DNA of 64,000 nt from the NCBI GenBank assembly GCA_038049695.1, contig CP142454.1, positions 14,746,001 to 14,810,000 of the forward strand. The letters run 5' to 3'. This DNA comes from Cinnamomum chago. Taxonomy: Eukaryota > Streptophyta > Magnoliopsida > Laurales > Lauraceae. The notes under the pieces are model-generated. The model was given only the letters and a program-made list of their open reading frames with translations, searched no databases and was not told the DNA's origin. The position numbers and the translations under genes were made by a program. This document shows, in pieces, positions 34,674-46,979 of the stretch (positions are counted from its first letter, which is position 1; each line of letters opens with the position of its first letter).

Positions 34674-35838
34674 CTAGCAGTGATGACTCGTCTTTAGCCC
34701 GAGCCAAATAATAAAAATATATTTAATCTTATTGGTTTCTCTAAAATACTATAAATGGATAAAACAAATAAAGTAAGATAAATAAATATATTATTTAGCA
34801 AAAAAAACTAAACTAATATATATATATATAATTTAGTTTGAAATGCTACTATCATATAACTATATAAAAAAAGAAGAACGTACGATGATGATGATTGGAA
34901 TTTTTTACTATGAAGTTAAAAAAATAAAAATAAGACACCACTACACATGGTAGATATTTTTTTTTTATCATTCATCAAACAAGTCTCATAGATGATGTAA
35001 ATAACTTAAAATGACACTGATCTTTATTTGGTAGGTCCCACTCATATGGTAGATGGGCCACATTTTTTGAGTTCCATAAAACTTGTATTGGATAACACAT
35101 AAGTGAAAGTGTTGATATTTTTTTGTCACAAGATTTGAATAGTCGGTCCCTTAGAAGCTTCTTTTGTGTTATATTTGCAAGATTGGATTTTAATTGCATT
35201 TTGCAACCACTTTGTGGTAGCACGTGATTTTTATAGGTGAGCCCACAAATGGCTGGCCCTCCAGGCACGTGATATCACATACTTCTTTTTTGGACTATTG
35301 ATTACTTAAATTATGGTCCAACTAAAGTAATATCAAACGGATCCATCCATGCAACCACATTAAGTAATAATTTTCACAAAACCCTTTACAAATTTCTATA
35401 GGGAGCCTACTGATGGACGACCCTATACTTATATCATATCAAATGATCTTTAAAAATATTGTCCATTTTAACATGGCCCACATCAGGAAAGATAAGAATC
35501 AGGAAGTATATAATATTTGAGACGTTTCAAGAGTGGAGTTAAAGTTGAGTGAATGAACTTTGCATAACAGGACAGGTGTATAGGATTTGTAGTGATTGGT
35601 TATTTTGAGATTTGTAGAGAATGAGAGGGATAATTATTTCTATTAGAGATTTTAGGAGTTGTTTGGGAGAGATTTAAGGGGAGGTGACATTTTAAATGAG
35701 AGAGATCTTAGAAGAGGAAGATTAGAAAAGTTGCATGGGGCCTTAAATAAATATATGTTTTTTGTTCATATATTTTTTATTTAAAGGAGAACTCTTGTGC
35801 TGCTGACATGACACTTTTTATTGCTTTAATATATATAA
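34674..35838 (-). mobile_element. Non-autonomous Helitron (composite block copy 2)
   Basis: It is about 95% identical to 4459-5603. CTAG is at 34674-34677 next to A, and the CTCG..CGAG hairpin is intact here. The 5' end lies near 35830. Confidence 0.75.
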
Positions 35839-36003
35839 CAATACAACATGCATGCGCCCAACGCGGGCTATGATAAAAAAAAAAAATTTAAGATTTTAAG
35901 TAGAAATATTTGTAAATATTTAAATAAATTATAAATGAATACTAAGAAAGAGTTTTGAAAGAATGGGTCAAAGAAAATGGGAAAGTTGAAGAGTAATTAT
36001 GAC
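35839..36003 (-). mobile_element. Helitron-like 3' end fragment (composite block copy 2)
   Basis: It matches 5604-5757, and both copies lose similarity at the same base, so this is the right border of the block. Confidence 0.5.
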
Positions 36004-37084
36004 TGAATATAGTATAAGAATAATCAGTATGGATTTTTATGGTACGAACAGTGAACTAATTTATAAAAACTGTTCAAGCTTGGAAGACTCTATCTATTAC
36101 TTGGTCCAAAATCTTGAGTTGCCGCATTTTATTATTATTATTTATTCTACATATTTATTATTAAGTTAAATTAGTAAATATAAATGATAATAAAAAAATA
36201 TGTGATAAAGATGGAAACTTGCAAGAGAAGTTGTAGGGAGCTATGAGAGTTAGGTGAAGATCAAGTAAATAGTAGATATTTTAGGACCATAATTTGATTA
36301 TATTTGTTCTTAGGCATATATTGAATGTCAATTTCAAAATCAAATGTGGATTTTAAAATCATTGGCTTCCACAATGGGCCCCACATATTAATCCTACCAA
36401 ATATTGAAAAAAAAATATAGAAAAAAAACTAGTAAGTACAGCATATAAAAGTAGCCCCGTCAATTGTGAGTTTGGAAAGAAAAGAATCGTGCTTTCACAA
36501 TGGGACCCTTAGATTTATTTAATCAAATTAGTAAATATAAATGAAAAGAAGAAAATTAGCTCGGCAGTGGGCACCACATACTGATTAAAAATAACAAAGA
36601 TGAAGCCAACTATGACCAATAAATAACCCTTAAATTTATGCAATTTGGATCTAACCCGAGGGCCCCACAAATTGATGTGCAATAGAACTTAATACATACA
36701 TGCTCATCTATCATGAAAATAATAGCCAAAAGTGGGGCTCAATTTGTAGAGATTAGAAATTTGGGAAAACCATAGAGATTGAAATACTTTAGGACCACAA
36801 CAATTTGTACAGATTAGGAATATGAGGAAACCGTGTGGGCTGAATTTGACTATTTTTTTGAGGAAATACTTTAGGAAACCGTGTGTAGAAATTTGAGGAA
36901 ATTGTGGACTGAATTTGTAGAGTCTAATATACTTTAGGGAAGTTAGAAGTTTTCTCTCATTTGAATTTTAAAAATAAAATAAAATAACACTTGACTTATC
37001 TATTATAAGGATTGAGTGGGGTGTGTTAGATGTCATCAAGAGGGAGCACTACGTGCCGCCCTTCTGGGAAGAGGGTTGCGGTGA
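36004..37084. other. AT-rich intergenic, nothing recognised
   Basis: Short motifs such as TAGGACCACAA recur, and a TTATTATTA run lies near 36130. No gene or clear element ends are seen. Confidence 0.5.
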
Positions 37085-37093
37085 TTATATATA

Positions 37094-37581
37094 GGGAAAT
37101 TTTTAAATATGGCCTTAAGTTTTTCCCTTATTTAAAAAAATGACATAAGTTTTGAAACTTTTCAAATTAGTCCCTAAGTTTTTTAATAAATTTTCATTTA
37201 AGGAATCTGGCCATTTAAAGGTATTTTCTGGTGACTTTTACCCTTAATATTTTGAAAATACCCAAATTACCATTTATTTAAAGGCATGATATGGTTTCGG
37301 TAGCCAATCGCTTTAGGAATACTGGGTGTCCTTGATCACCGTAAGGACACCGGCGAGGGAAGTGAGGAGAATGTAGAAGAAGTGAATGAGAGTTTTATCA
37401 CAATGAAAGGTAATTTGGGTATTTAAAAAAATAGGAAAAAATTGCCGAAAAATAACTTTAAATAGATGGATGTCTTTAATTGAAAACTTTCTGAAAAACT
37501 TAGGGACTAATTTGAAAAGTTTTGAAACATGTCCTTTTTTGAAATAAGGCCGAAACTTAAGGACTTTTTTGAAATTCTCCC
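37094..37581. mobile_element. Mutator-like MITE, 488 bp, with perfect 9-bp target duplication
   Basis: Terminal inverted repeats of about 100 bp start GGGAAATTT / GGGAGAATTTC. The flanks TTATATATA (37085-37093 and 37582-37590) are identical 9-mers, the size made by Mutator-like transposases. The flanks are AT-rich, which tempers this slightly. A second, older copy lies at 49671-50525. Confidence 0.82.
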
Positions 37582-37590
37582 TTATATATA

Positions 37591-38717
37591 ATGTGGAACT
37601 GTGAAGTGAAACTTGCTGACCGAAAATATATCGGCTAAAAATAAACTCCTTCCCCATATTTTACTTTTAGGTTTAAGCCGGTTTGGCCAATCTTATATGA
37701 GTGAAATAGATGGTTTCAAATAGAATGGGTGAAAACAAATGTTTCAAATAAATTTGATCCCATGACCGTGTTTAACCTTTCAAAGAAGATGACCGGCTTG
37801 GATATTATTTTTGGGGCTCGCAAAAGTCCAAAAAAATATATCCAAGGGTCTAGAATTTTTGCAAATATCTTAAAACTTATGACCTCTTAGCTATTTTTAG
37901 TCTTTTGCATACACTCATTTTTTGGTTTCTTGAATACACTCAGCCATTTGGATCATGATTAATGGTTACACATGAATAAAAAAAAAGGATGAAGGCAGAC
38001 AAGTGCTTCATATTCTCTACTGTGAGATTTTTTTTTTTTCCCTTCAGATATCTTTCTCTAATTTAAATCTGGCCAAATATGTGACGGCATGGTCTTATGT
38101 CAATTTTTTTTTTTTTAAACGCAGGGTACCTATCCATGGTCCTATGTCCATTTGAAACAAACATCTAATATTGTACTACCAAACAGACTTAAAGCTATTT
38201 AATACGGTTTTAAGACATACAAAGGCCACACAATAGACTTGTCAAACATAACCTTTTAATTGCAACTTTAAAAGGTAAAAAAAGCACGGACCAGATCAAC
38301 ACCAACCAGGGTCAGGTTAGGTTGGGCTCCACCATACCCTGCCCTATTCGTAGTCAAGTTCACAAGGGCCAGTTCAAATGGGGTGGAACAAATTTCCTGT
38401 TCAAACAGGCCTTCAATTCACTCTCTCTCTCTCTTTCTTTCTCTCTCTCAGATTTTCTCCTCATCAAAGAGATCTGTTTATGTTTGGGAAGTGGAGTGGG
38501 GAGGGGAGGAAAAAATTGAGGAAAAAAGAAAAAAAGTGAAAAAGTAAGATTTTATTTATTTATGAGATAGAGAAAAAATTACCATTTTATCCTTACTTTT
38601 ATAAAAACTTTAAAATTATATTTTATAGCAAATGACAATTTTATAAATTTTAAAACCCCGCTCCCCCGGTAAACGAGGGATGTTCACCCTTAATGAGTAA
38701 ATGTTTCTTTTTTTCAA
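37591..38717. other. Intergenic, nothing recognised
   Basis: It contains a CT microsatellite at about 38420-38450 and AT-rich sequence. No gene is recognised. Confidence 0.5.
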
Positions 38718-39272
38718 AAAGTCTACGGACCTTGATTCTAGAGCCCGAAAAGGACTCTAGAATGGGCTGCCACTGCTTCCTGAAAATGAGACAACACAAT
38801 GTCTGAGTGACATTAACTGAAACATTTGACGCCTCAACCACCTGGGTTTTTGAGGGCTCAGGCGACCCAGGTGGGCCACCGACTGTAGATCAGATCCCTA
38901 TATTTTAAAAAGAGGGCTTAGGCGACCATGTTGATAAGGGCTGATCATAGGTTTTTGATCAGTGGGACCCACTATCTAAGTGGCCCAGTTCTATTGTACC
39001 GAGTTTCATCCAGAACTCGGTTCTGTTTACAGTGAGGGAGAGACAAGGAGAGAGAACGATGAACTGAGGGATAGGTAAGGAGCGAGAATGATGATGTGAA
39101 GAGACAAGGAGAGAGGATGATCAAGTGAGCAGTGAGAGAGAGATCAGAGAGAATGATGTTGACGTGGGACAGTGGGAGATTACAAAAAGTCTATGGAGCC
39201 TGAGAGGTCCAGCTGGACCTCCCGCTCGGACCGGGGTCCTTTTCGGGCTCTAAAATCAGGGCTGTAGACTTT
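38718..39272. mobile_element. Inverted-repeat element, about 555 bp
   Basis: AAAGTCTACGG..TAGAGCCCGAAAAGGAC at the left recurs inverted at the right end as about 37 bp of terminal repeat with few mismatches. T/C-rich flanks hide the target duplication. A partial third copy of the terminus lies near 39186. Type undetermined; Mutator-like or foldback is likely. Confidence 0.65.
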
Positions 39273-39298
39273 CTTTCTTTTTTATTCGAATTTTGCTA

Positions 39299-39380
39299 CA
39301 TGTACATACTGGGGGACCAATTCTCTGGGATCCAAGGGCTGCACTGGGGACCTGGTTAAGAATCGGTCCCAGTATGTCCA
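39299..39380. repeat. Small inverted repeat (about 80 bp hairpin)
   Basis: ACATACTGGGGGACCAATTC pairs with the inverted ACATACTGGGACCGATTC, leaving a loop of about 40 bases. It may be a mini-MITE. Confidence 0.5.
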
Positions 39381-40076
39381 AAAAGAATTTCTCTTTTTAT
39401 TCCTTTCCTTTCCTCTTTTTAGTAAAAGTACGAGCACAAGTGTCAGACTACCAAAACTTGAAAAAAAAAAAAGTCTTAGCACAAGTGTCACATCAAACCA
39501 ACACAACGTAAGCCAAGATGTTTACTGTGCAATCCATGGTCACAGTCAATTGAGAGACCTATAACCCCAGAAAACTACAACCCTTCTTCAAAGGATTTCT
39601 AACACTCTTACTAGAATAGTTGGTACTAGTTTGGCCAGCCAAGACACAGTTCGTAAAGCTGCATTCTATTCCCCACATGTAAAATCAAACACTGAAATCA
39701 AAGCAAGAAGATCTAAATGAATTAGAGGAAAAAAAATATTGTATATCCCCCTTCCCTCCCTTCAAACAAGGGAGAACTGAAGCACATTCCCAAGCAATTA
39801 TATAGAATAACGCCTCATTTATAGTGCTCCCCAACAACACAGCATATAACAAAAGAGAATATAATAATTTATTATCCCTTAGGTGGTCCAAGCCTTAATA
39901 TATTTTAAAATACAGAGATCCAAAGCATTTGGCAGCAGCTACTGAAACCAGGAAAAAATTTATATATAGCTAAACTAATATATGTATGAATCTCCCCCAA
40001 AAAAGGCAAAAAAAAAAAAAAAAAAAAAAAAGGTCTTGAAACTACAAATTAACTCTCAGACACGTGCATGTTGGCT
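39381..40076. other. AXS 3' UTR and downstream region
   Basis: It includes the probable AXS 3' UTR just below 40077 and an A-rich tract at about 40009-40032. Nothing else is recognised. Confidence 0.5.
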
Positions 40077-43000
40077 TTAGCTGGAAGCAATCGGCTTGGC
40101 AGTCGCCCGCTTGATAGCCTCGGCATATGTCCTGTGTTGATAAGTCAATGTTGATTCCAGCAAGTCCCAGAGCGATGTCTTGGGATTCCAACCTGCATAA
40201 CAACCAACAGGTTACTTCATTTGATCAAACAATTGGACTCTGACAATCCACAACCTTGAAGCTAGCAGAAGAGGTTAAAATAAACTTAAAAGAAGCCTTA
40301 ACGGTCCAGTTTAGCTTCCATTTTTGGGGAAAGGACAGTAGCAAATTTCAAGATGGAAAAGCAGATGGGGGCTAGTCTCTTAAAACTAACGAGACATTCT
40401 TAAGTTGTTCAGTGTGATATGAGACATCACATTCTTAAGTTGTTCAGTGTGATATGAGACATCAATGATGTCACAGACAACATTCATCAAGACCAAACAT
40501 CAAATGGTCATGGATTTTGGACTCAGATCTAGCTCTTTGGGTCAGTGAGTCTATTCAAAACAGACTTTAATCAAGCCCAGCACTAAAACATCCCTAAATC
40601 TAAAACCGAGAACATTCACTCGAACAATATTTTAAAAAAAAATGTGAGAGAGAGCATACCAAGCTGTTTATTTATTATGGTCATGTCAGGAATCCGTTTG
40701 TCACTGTCATCATATCCCACGCCATAGAAATCCTTAGAGCTGATATCGATTGTTGGTTGTTCTAGTACGGGTTCTCCACTTACCTTGCAGTACACCTAAA
40801 ACAAATAGGGAACATGCATTGCCAATCAGAATCAGATGGAAACAAAATGGTCATTATTACATTTGTATGCCCCTTGTTACATACCTCTGTCATCATTTCT
40901 GCAAGTTGCTTGACTGTAACTTCATTATTTGGATTTCCAACATTAAAAATATGTCCATTAGCCCTGTCTGAATTTTCCTGAAAAAAAAAAAATCAGTTGG
41001 GTCAGTTGTTATGCTTTGTAAATTTGACGAATTGTAGAAGGGTAAAATGAAAAAGTTTGACATACAATCATCAACACAACAGCTTCAATTGCATCCTTGA
41101 TGTAAACAAAAGTTCTCTGGGACTGGCCACCATCCACAAGTTTAAGTGGTTCACGGCGTAGGAGATTCTGGATGCAAGAAGGAAAAGAATTCAGGAAGAA
41201 TAGAACGTCATGGTATAACCCTTATATGGTGCACAAGAAAGGCGCAACTTACATTACTGAAGCATGCCAGAACCCTAGGTACACCCTCACTCGGACCATC
41301 AATTCCAGGGATGAAATCCATCCTTGGTCCAATCCAATTGAAAGGCCTCACAATGGTGAACTCAAGGCCATTTTCCGCACCCTCGGCTATTATAATCATT
41401 TCCAAGAAAATTAAAAAGAAAAAGGTTAGGCGAAGGATATTGCAAATATATACAAAACGTAAAAAAAGTATGGCTGCAAAAGCTATAAGTAATATTACCA
41501 TAAATTAGCCTTTCAATCAGTTGCTTTGCACATATATACAAAAGGTAAAAAAAGTATGGCTGCAAAAGCTAAGTAATATTACCATAAATTAGCCTTTCAA
41601 TCAGTTGCTTTGCACATGCATAAGACCACCTCTGTTTCTCGATGGGACCAAAAATGCATGGAGATTCATCTTCTTTAAGGACATAGAAAGAGGGGTCCTG
41701 TTTCATGGGGAAAACATCAATTATCAAAACTCCAAACACTAAAAAAGATGGATAGTCAAGATGATAGATGTCCTCGGATGTGCACCAATATCCAATTAGC
41801 CAAAACCAGATTGAAAGTTTGAAAATCATGTATATTATATACTGTTTTACCAAAGAAAGTTTGAAATGACTTATGTTGTGTACTGTTTTACCAAAAGAAA
41901 AGTTACATGTGGCTCAGATTTTCTAATTTAAAAATTGTTTCAGAGCAGATTAAATATTGTCACACTTCTTTTGGGTTTTAACTATAATAGACTTGACACC
42001 TAGGATTGTATTTTTTTACCTTTTTTATAATGGTAACATGACTTGAACCCACAACCTTGTAGGTGTGACAACAAGCAACGTCCAACTGTGCTACAGTGCC
42101 TTGTATCCATTGGTGTCAAATTTTGCACATGATTATTTAGTTAGGCTTATTTAAATATTATTTTGAATCCACATTTACTATTTTTACTAGCACAACAACC
42201 CATGCTTAGTACGGGAATGTTCACCAATAACTGAAAAGTATATTTACTAATTTGTTAAGAAAAACTCAAATTACACAAAATCAATCATCAAATACTCATG
42301 ACAATGATTTGGCGATTATAATAGAAATGAAGTTTTCTTGCAGAAAAGTAAAAGTGGGAAGAAGGGGTTGTTAAATGAAGTTTAGGAGATAAGTAGTTAC
42401 ATGTTGAGAGTGGACTGGTTACATATTTGAAGTGGGGAGTTATAACTCTCGCTCAAAATCACAGTTATGGTAAAAATCACCTAAAAAATCGTTCAGCTTA
42501 ATATAGTATGATGGATTAAAATATTACACATTCACCTCAAGCTAGCACAGATTCCAACACATACCATTACTCATACGACTTGGCCCTCAAGATACGCAAC
42601 AAAAATGATCAACATACTTTCCTATGTATTTACGTGGATTCTTTAAAACAGGTGAAATGTAGATTTTCTCCAACTACTTGGGCCCTTGCATCATTTAAGG
42701 GAATTATTTGAATGGGATTGGTGGGTGGGCAAAGAATTGGCGGCCAAAGCCATGGAGATCAAGGACCACATCCATGAAGAAAAACTTTCCCAAGGCTGGT
42801 GAAATTAAACTACTCATACAATTAATTCCAGCAGCATTTTTATATATGATAAGATCTATGAATGAAATGGTGCACTTTCTAGCAGAACCCTGTATAGAAT
42901 AGAGGGGAAGTACTTTTGTACAGCCACATCATGTCGCAGGGTATTATTCTTGCTACTGCGGGGTGGGGTGGGGTTGAGTTGTCACCTCAGCCCCTGTGCC

Positions 43001-45461
43001 TATTTTACTTTGCTTTGTATTTGTTTCTTATATTTTTTTGTATGGAAAGAAAATATAGACACCTCATCTTGCAATAAGTGGCTGTACTTTTCAAGAAGAG
43101 AATTGACTTTGAAAATATAGCTGTACAAAAGAGAACACATTGATAAAATTCCACAACTTCTATAAGACTATTAGACAATAAAAAGCAAGTGTTTAGAGAG
43201 CAAGAACAAAATAAAATGTAAAAATTATCTCGGCAATTTATCAGGAAATGAATAACAATTTTGGAGGATTACAAACAAAAACAATGGCTTTAAAAACATG
43301 AGGCATAATTTTGGAACAAGATTTGCATTCCCTGTAGCTATGGGATTCAGGTAGCTCCTCTCAAGTTCAGTTCATAACAATCTACTCTTAATGCGTAACT
43401 AGAAATCCCTAGGCACTACAGCGGGAAAAAAACAGAAGTGGCATAGTTTTGGGAACTATTGCACCTAAACTCCCCATCACCTAACAATTTCAGGAAGCTC
43501 ACTTGAGTTGAAATCATACCAATAACTCTTGGCAAGAAAGCCCTAATTATGAATACCTGCTAGAAGATTTCTATGATCATGCATTAAGAGAAGTTTCTAC
43601 AATGGGCTTATGTGGATATTTTCTAGTACATAGATCCATTTCAACATCAATGATCAGACTAATTATACAATTTAAGTCCAAGACAGCTACTTCTTTGCCT
43701 TTTTTTTACTACATAAGTATCGATTCTTTGCCAAATTATTTAGTATATTTCCAAAATTCTATCAATTTACTTTTGGAATCTATTCTTTCTCAGACATATG
43801 TTGGTAAAATTAGACACTTCCATGTTCAAACAAGTGAAAAAAAAAATACTAGAATACCGCTATAGATCATAATCAACAGTCAACAATACAATCACAATTC
43901 ACTGATATGCATCAAAGAGAAACAAAGAAACTCCCAATCCAATGCAAAAGCATGTAAACCAACAACTAGAGATTTAAATCAACAACAACAACAAGAGGAA
44001 AGAGATGTGATCATTACCTGACGCAGAGGGTGATCCTTGGGAAGATAGCTTCCAATTGTCTTACCATAAACTTCACAAGTAGAGAAGTGAATTAGGCGCT
44101 TGTTGTTCTCAGAGCAGTACTTCACCTGCAATTCACCATCATCAACATCAATGTCACCCACCATTCACAAAAAAACTTTTTTTCCATATCTAACTGGAGA
44201 TATTTTCCCTTAAGATTGATAAACAAGAAAAAAAAAAAAATACTTCATACACATCATCAACCAAGATGAGACATTTCAACTACCTATACAAAAAACAACA
44301 GTCTACACTCTACACCACACCACCACCGTCACATCATCCTACTAGAAAAAAGATCTCAAATATCAAAAACCCTATCCATTCATGGAGAGAGACCTTTCCC
44401 CATCCCAACCACATGATTCATCATCCTACTAGAAAAAAGATCTCAAATATCAAAAACCCTATCCATTCATGGAGAGAGACCTTTCCCCATCCCAACCACA
44501 TGATTCATCATCCTACTAGAAAAAAGATCTCAAATATCAAAAACCCTATCCATTCATGGAGAGAGACCTTTCCCCATCCCAACCACATGATTCATCATCC
44601 TACTAGAAAAATGATCTCAAATATCAAAAACCCTATCCATTCATGGAGAGAGACCTTTCCCCATCCCAACCACATGATTGGTCATGCGGATCCCGCAGAT
44701 TCCACATCACGGCACAAAATCCCATCTTTTCTTTCCTAACCGTTGATCAACAATCTGATCTACACACTACACAATCCCACAATGGGCCTGTGCCCAACAG
44801 ATCTACATCACCGTCAAAAAGGAACGGCAGCCGTACAGATCATAGATCCTCTCGGGCCCGTGCATTGGACGCTCCACAACAATACATCTTCCTTGCAATG
44901 CAAGAAACCACAAATTCCCAACAAATTCAGAGAAATTAATGTTAAAAAAAAAAAACAAAAGAAACGGAACCCTACCACCGGAAGCGCGTCGATGAAGTTG
45001 CTGTAAATAGTATCAAGCGGCCGCGTATTGTAGTCCGCAGGAGTACAGATCGCAGCAAGATTAATAGTCTGACGCAAAACAAATTAAAAAGAGGATGATT
45101 GACGGGACACCAGATCTACATTAACGAAACGAAAGAGATTTGCAGAGATAGGGAAAGAGAGAGAAAGAAAGAGAAAGACCAGATCTGCCATCTTGATGAG
45201 TCCCTCGAGTCTTGAATCATGCTTGATGTTGATTCGATGGAACTGGATCCTGTCTCCCCAAGGCAAGGCCGGATCGGACGAACCAGGCTCAAGTAGGTGC
45301 CTGATCTTGTCATTGTAGACATCAACGGCCAGGATCTTGTGCTGCGTCTCGGACAGCAGCTTCTCGCAAAGGTGCGACCCTATGAATCCCCCTGCCCCGA
45401 TCATGCAGATCGTCATCGGCTTGATGGGTCGACCGTCCAGATCTACTCTCGCACCCGCCAT
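40077..45461 (-). CDS. AXS: UDP-D-apiose/UDP-D-xylose synthase, nine exons, complete
   Basis: This NAD-dependent cytosolic enzyme decarboxylates UDP-glucuronate and rearranges it to UDP-apiose, also releasing UDP-xylose; apiose is needed for rhamnogalacturonan II and apiogalacturonan. Exons in coding order: 45461-45180, 45068-44976, 44125-44018, 41697-41583, 41386-41253, 41167-41066, 40977-40885, 40795-40660 and 40192-40077. They total 1179 nt (392 residues plus TAA), close to the usual 389. All borders are GT..AG and phases agree. Visible features are the dinucleotide-binding GAGGFIG near residue 23, the Y-x3-K catalytic pair in WSYACAKQL, and the conserved GPRMDFIPGIDGPSEGVPRV and IFNVGNPNNEVTV. 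The protein looks functional. Its introns hold transposon pieces, an 87-bp minisatellite and a duplicated end of exon 4. It is a member of the extended short-chain dehydrogenase/reductase family. Confidence 0.97.
41446..41614 (-). repeat. Tandem duplication of the 3' end of AXS exon 4 plus its splice donor
   Basis: A unit of about 84-86 bp occurs twice (about 41446-41531 and 41532-41614). The upper copy contains the true exon 4 end (AKQLIERLIY and G|GTAATATTAC). The lower copy repeats the same codons and donor inside intron 4. The copies differ by only a few bases. Confidence 0.92.
42011..42100 (-). mobile_element. tRNA-derived SINE relic in AXS intron
   Basis: On the minus strand an A box TAGCACAGTTGG (plus-strand 42082-42093) is followed by a B-box-like GGGTTCAAGTC (about 42040-42050). 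The B-box half matches the relic at 5829-5905. Confidence 0.55.
42187..42230 (-). mobile_element. Helitron 3' end in AXS intron
   Basis: Plus-strand CTAGCACAACAACCCATGCT and onward is, reversed, a CCCGTACTAAGCATGGG hairpin followed by about 10 bases and CTAG next to A. This is the clear Helitron 3' signature. The 5' end of this element was not found. Confidence 0.6.
42908..43135. mobile_element. Possible MITE in AXS intron
   Basis: CTTTTGTACAGC at the left is perfectly inverted as GCTGTACAAAAG at the right (near 43120), and a further inverted copy GTGGCTGTAC lies near 43080. No target duplication is evident. Confidence 0.35.
44332..44679. repeat. 87-bp minisatellite, four copies, in AXS intron
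   Basis: Four head-to-tail units of exactly 87 bp start at 44332, 44419, 44506 and 44593 (CATCATCCTACTAGAAAAA at each start). Copies are almost identical. Because 87 is a multiple of 3, the plus strand keeps an open frame through all units, which is a by-product and not a gene. Confidence 0.95.
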
Positions 45462-45590
45462 TGCTTCTTCTTCTTCCTCTTCTTTTTTTTTTTTTTTCGC
45501 CTCTGATTACACGCAGAGAAGGAGATGGAAAAAAGAGAGATTGATTTGAGAGAGAGAGCGCTTCGCCAGAATGAAAGGTACCTGACAGGG

Positions 45591-45599
45591 TTATTTAAA
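45591..45599 (-). promoter_or_regulatory. TATA-like element of AXS
   Basis: The minus strand reads TTTAAATAA about 130 bases before the AXS start codon, followed by a CT-rich leader that ends in repeated TTC/TCT triplets. Position and context suit a core promoter. Confidence 0.45.
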
Positions 45600-46431
45600 G
45601 AGCGGGTGGTTACGTGGCGTGACGAGGGCCGTTCACAAGTGGGTCCGGATGAGAAGTCTGGCCCGTTGAGGATTTTAGCTGGCATGAGCTTGCTCACGTG
45701 TTGATTGATATGTAAGGGGGAAAACCTGTAGAGGCTTCTAATTTTTTTTTTGAATGATTTGAAATCTGAGGGCTAGAGTTGGCGGAATTTACGGGGCGTA
45801 CCAGGGGGTGGGAATGAAGGGGATTGGGATGGGACGTTGATTAGGCTGGCACAAGGAGATCACCGGCAGATGCCTTGCTTGGACCTGGACGACCTTGTAT
45901 TGTTCTTGTAATAATAATAAATTAATAACTGTAATGTAAGAGAAGGTCTCAAATGCATGAATGTGATTCATAATCCTTCCTTTTTCCAAGTGTGTGTATA
46001 CTCATACACTTGTAGTTGTATTTGTGTATATGGAGGACAGGAGGGTGGAATTTGGCTGGCTGTCAGTGGGATGGGGTCACTAGGAAACTTCTCGCCCTTG
46101 TATAGTACTTTATGTTTTTTATTAAAATCCTTTCCAGCTTAACTAACATAAGGATATTTTCTTATTTAACTCCCAATGCTGTCCTTATCGAAATTAAAAA
46201 ATAACACATCATGGGGTAGGCCTGGGGATTTGATGCGTGGAGGGATATATGGTTGTAAATCTACGAGGGAATCTAGTGAGAGTCATGAAAGTCAAAATAT
46301 GTAGATTCGCAGGATTTTTAGGATTTTTTTTCCTTTTTTGTAATTTAGTGAGGCTCCTGTTTTTTTTTTTTAACAAAAATGGTGATTACATTTATGATGA
46401 AAAGATTTTTTTTCATATTAGCTTAACAGGG
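45600..46431. other. AXS upstream region, nothing else recognised
   Basis: AXS promoter region and AT-rich intergenic sequence. No other genes are seen. Confidence 0.5.
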
Positions 46432-46439
46432 GTGTTTAT

Positions 46440-46901
46440 TAGGGATGTAAATGGGTCAGTTACGGTCCAGGTCCACCGCTCATTAGAGATGTAAATGGGT
46501 CGGTTCTAATCCATGTCCATGGTGGAATCGGACTAGGACCTAGAACCGTTAAAATTAATTTCTTTTGTTCTGAACACGGAACAATCAGCGAGAATGTGGA
46601 ACCGAACCCGAAATCAAAACCATATATGGAACAAGTCGGGGTCCAGGTCTAGATAGATAATGATATCAGGGGAAAATCTAATTCTTAAAAGAGATTCTCG
46701 CAAATTGAGATAATGTGTTGAGTCTTGAGTCCACAGGTTTGACCCAAAGTGGAATTCGAACCGGACCCATATAGGTCACCGATGAAAAAAAGGGATCCAG
46801 ACTCATTTACTTAGAGGGGGCCTAAATAAGAACTTAAACTCAATTTTTAACGGGTTAGAACCTCCGGATAATTAGATAATCGAAATCCATTTACATCCCT
46901 A
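46440..46901. mobile_element. hAT-type MITE, 462 bp
   Basis: The ends TAGGGATGTAAATGG and the inverse (CCATTTACATCCCTA) are flanked by GTGTTTAT (46432-46439) and GCGCTTAT (46902-46909). These 8-mers differ only by two C/T changes. A second copy of the left terminus lies inside near 46485. Confidence 0.82.
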
Positions 46902-46979
46902 GCGCTTATGGACAATGCCTAGATGCATAATACAAGCCCCATTTAATTTGGGCTAGGCTTTGATTGGGTGATAGGCAGT

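Noticed and set aside
44266..44739. 157-codon plus-strand frame with a 29-residue repeat
   Set aside because: It is the in-frame translation of an 87-bp minisatellite lying in an intron of the AXS gene on the other strand.
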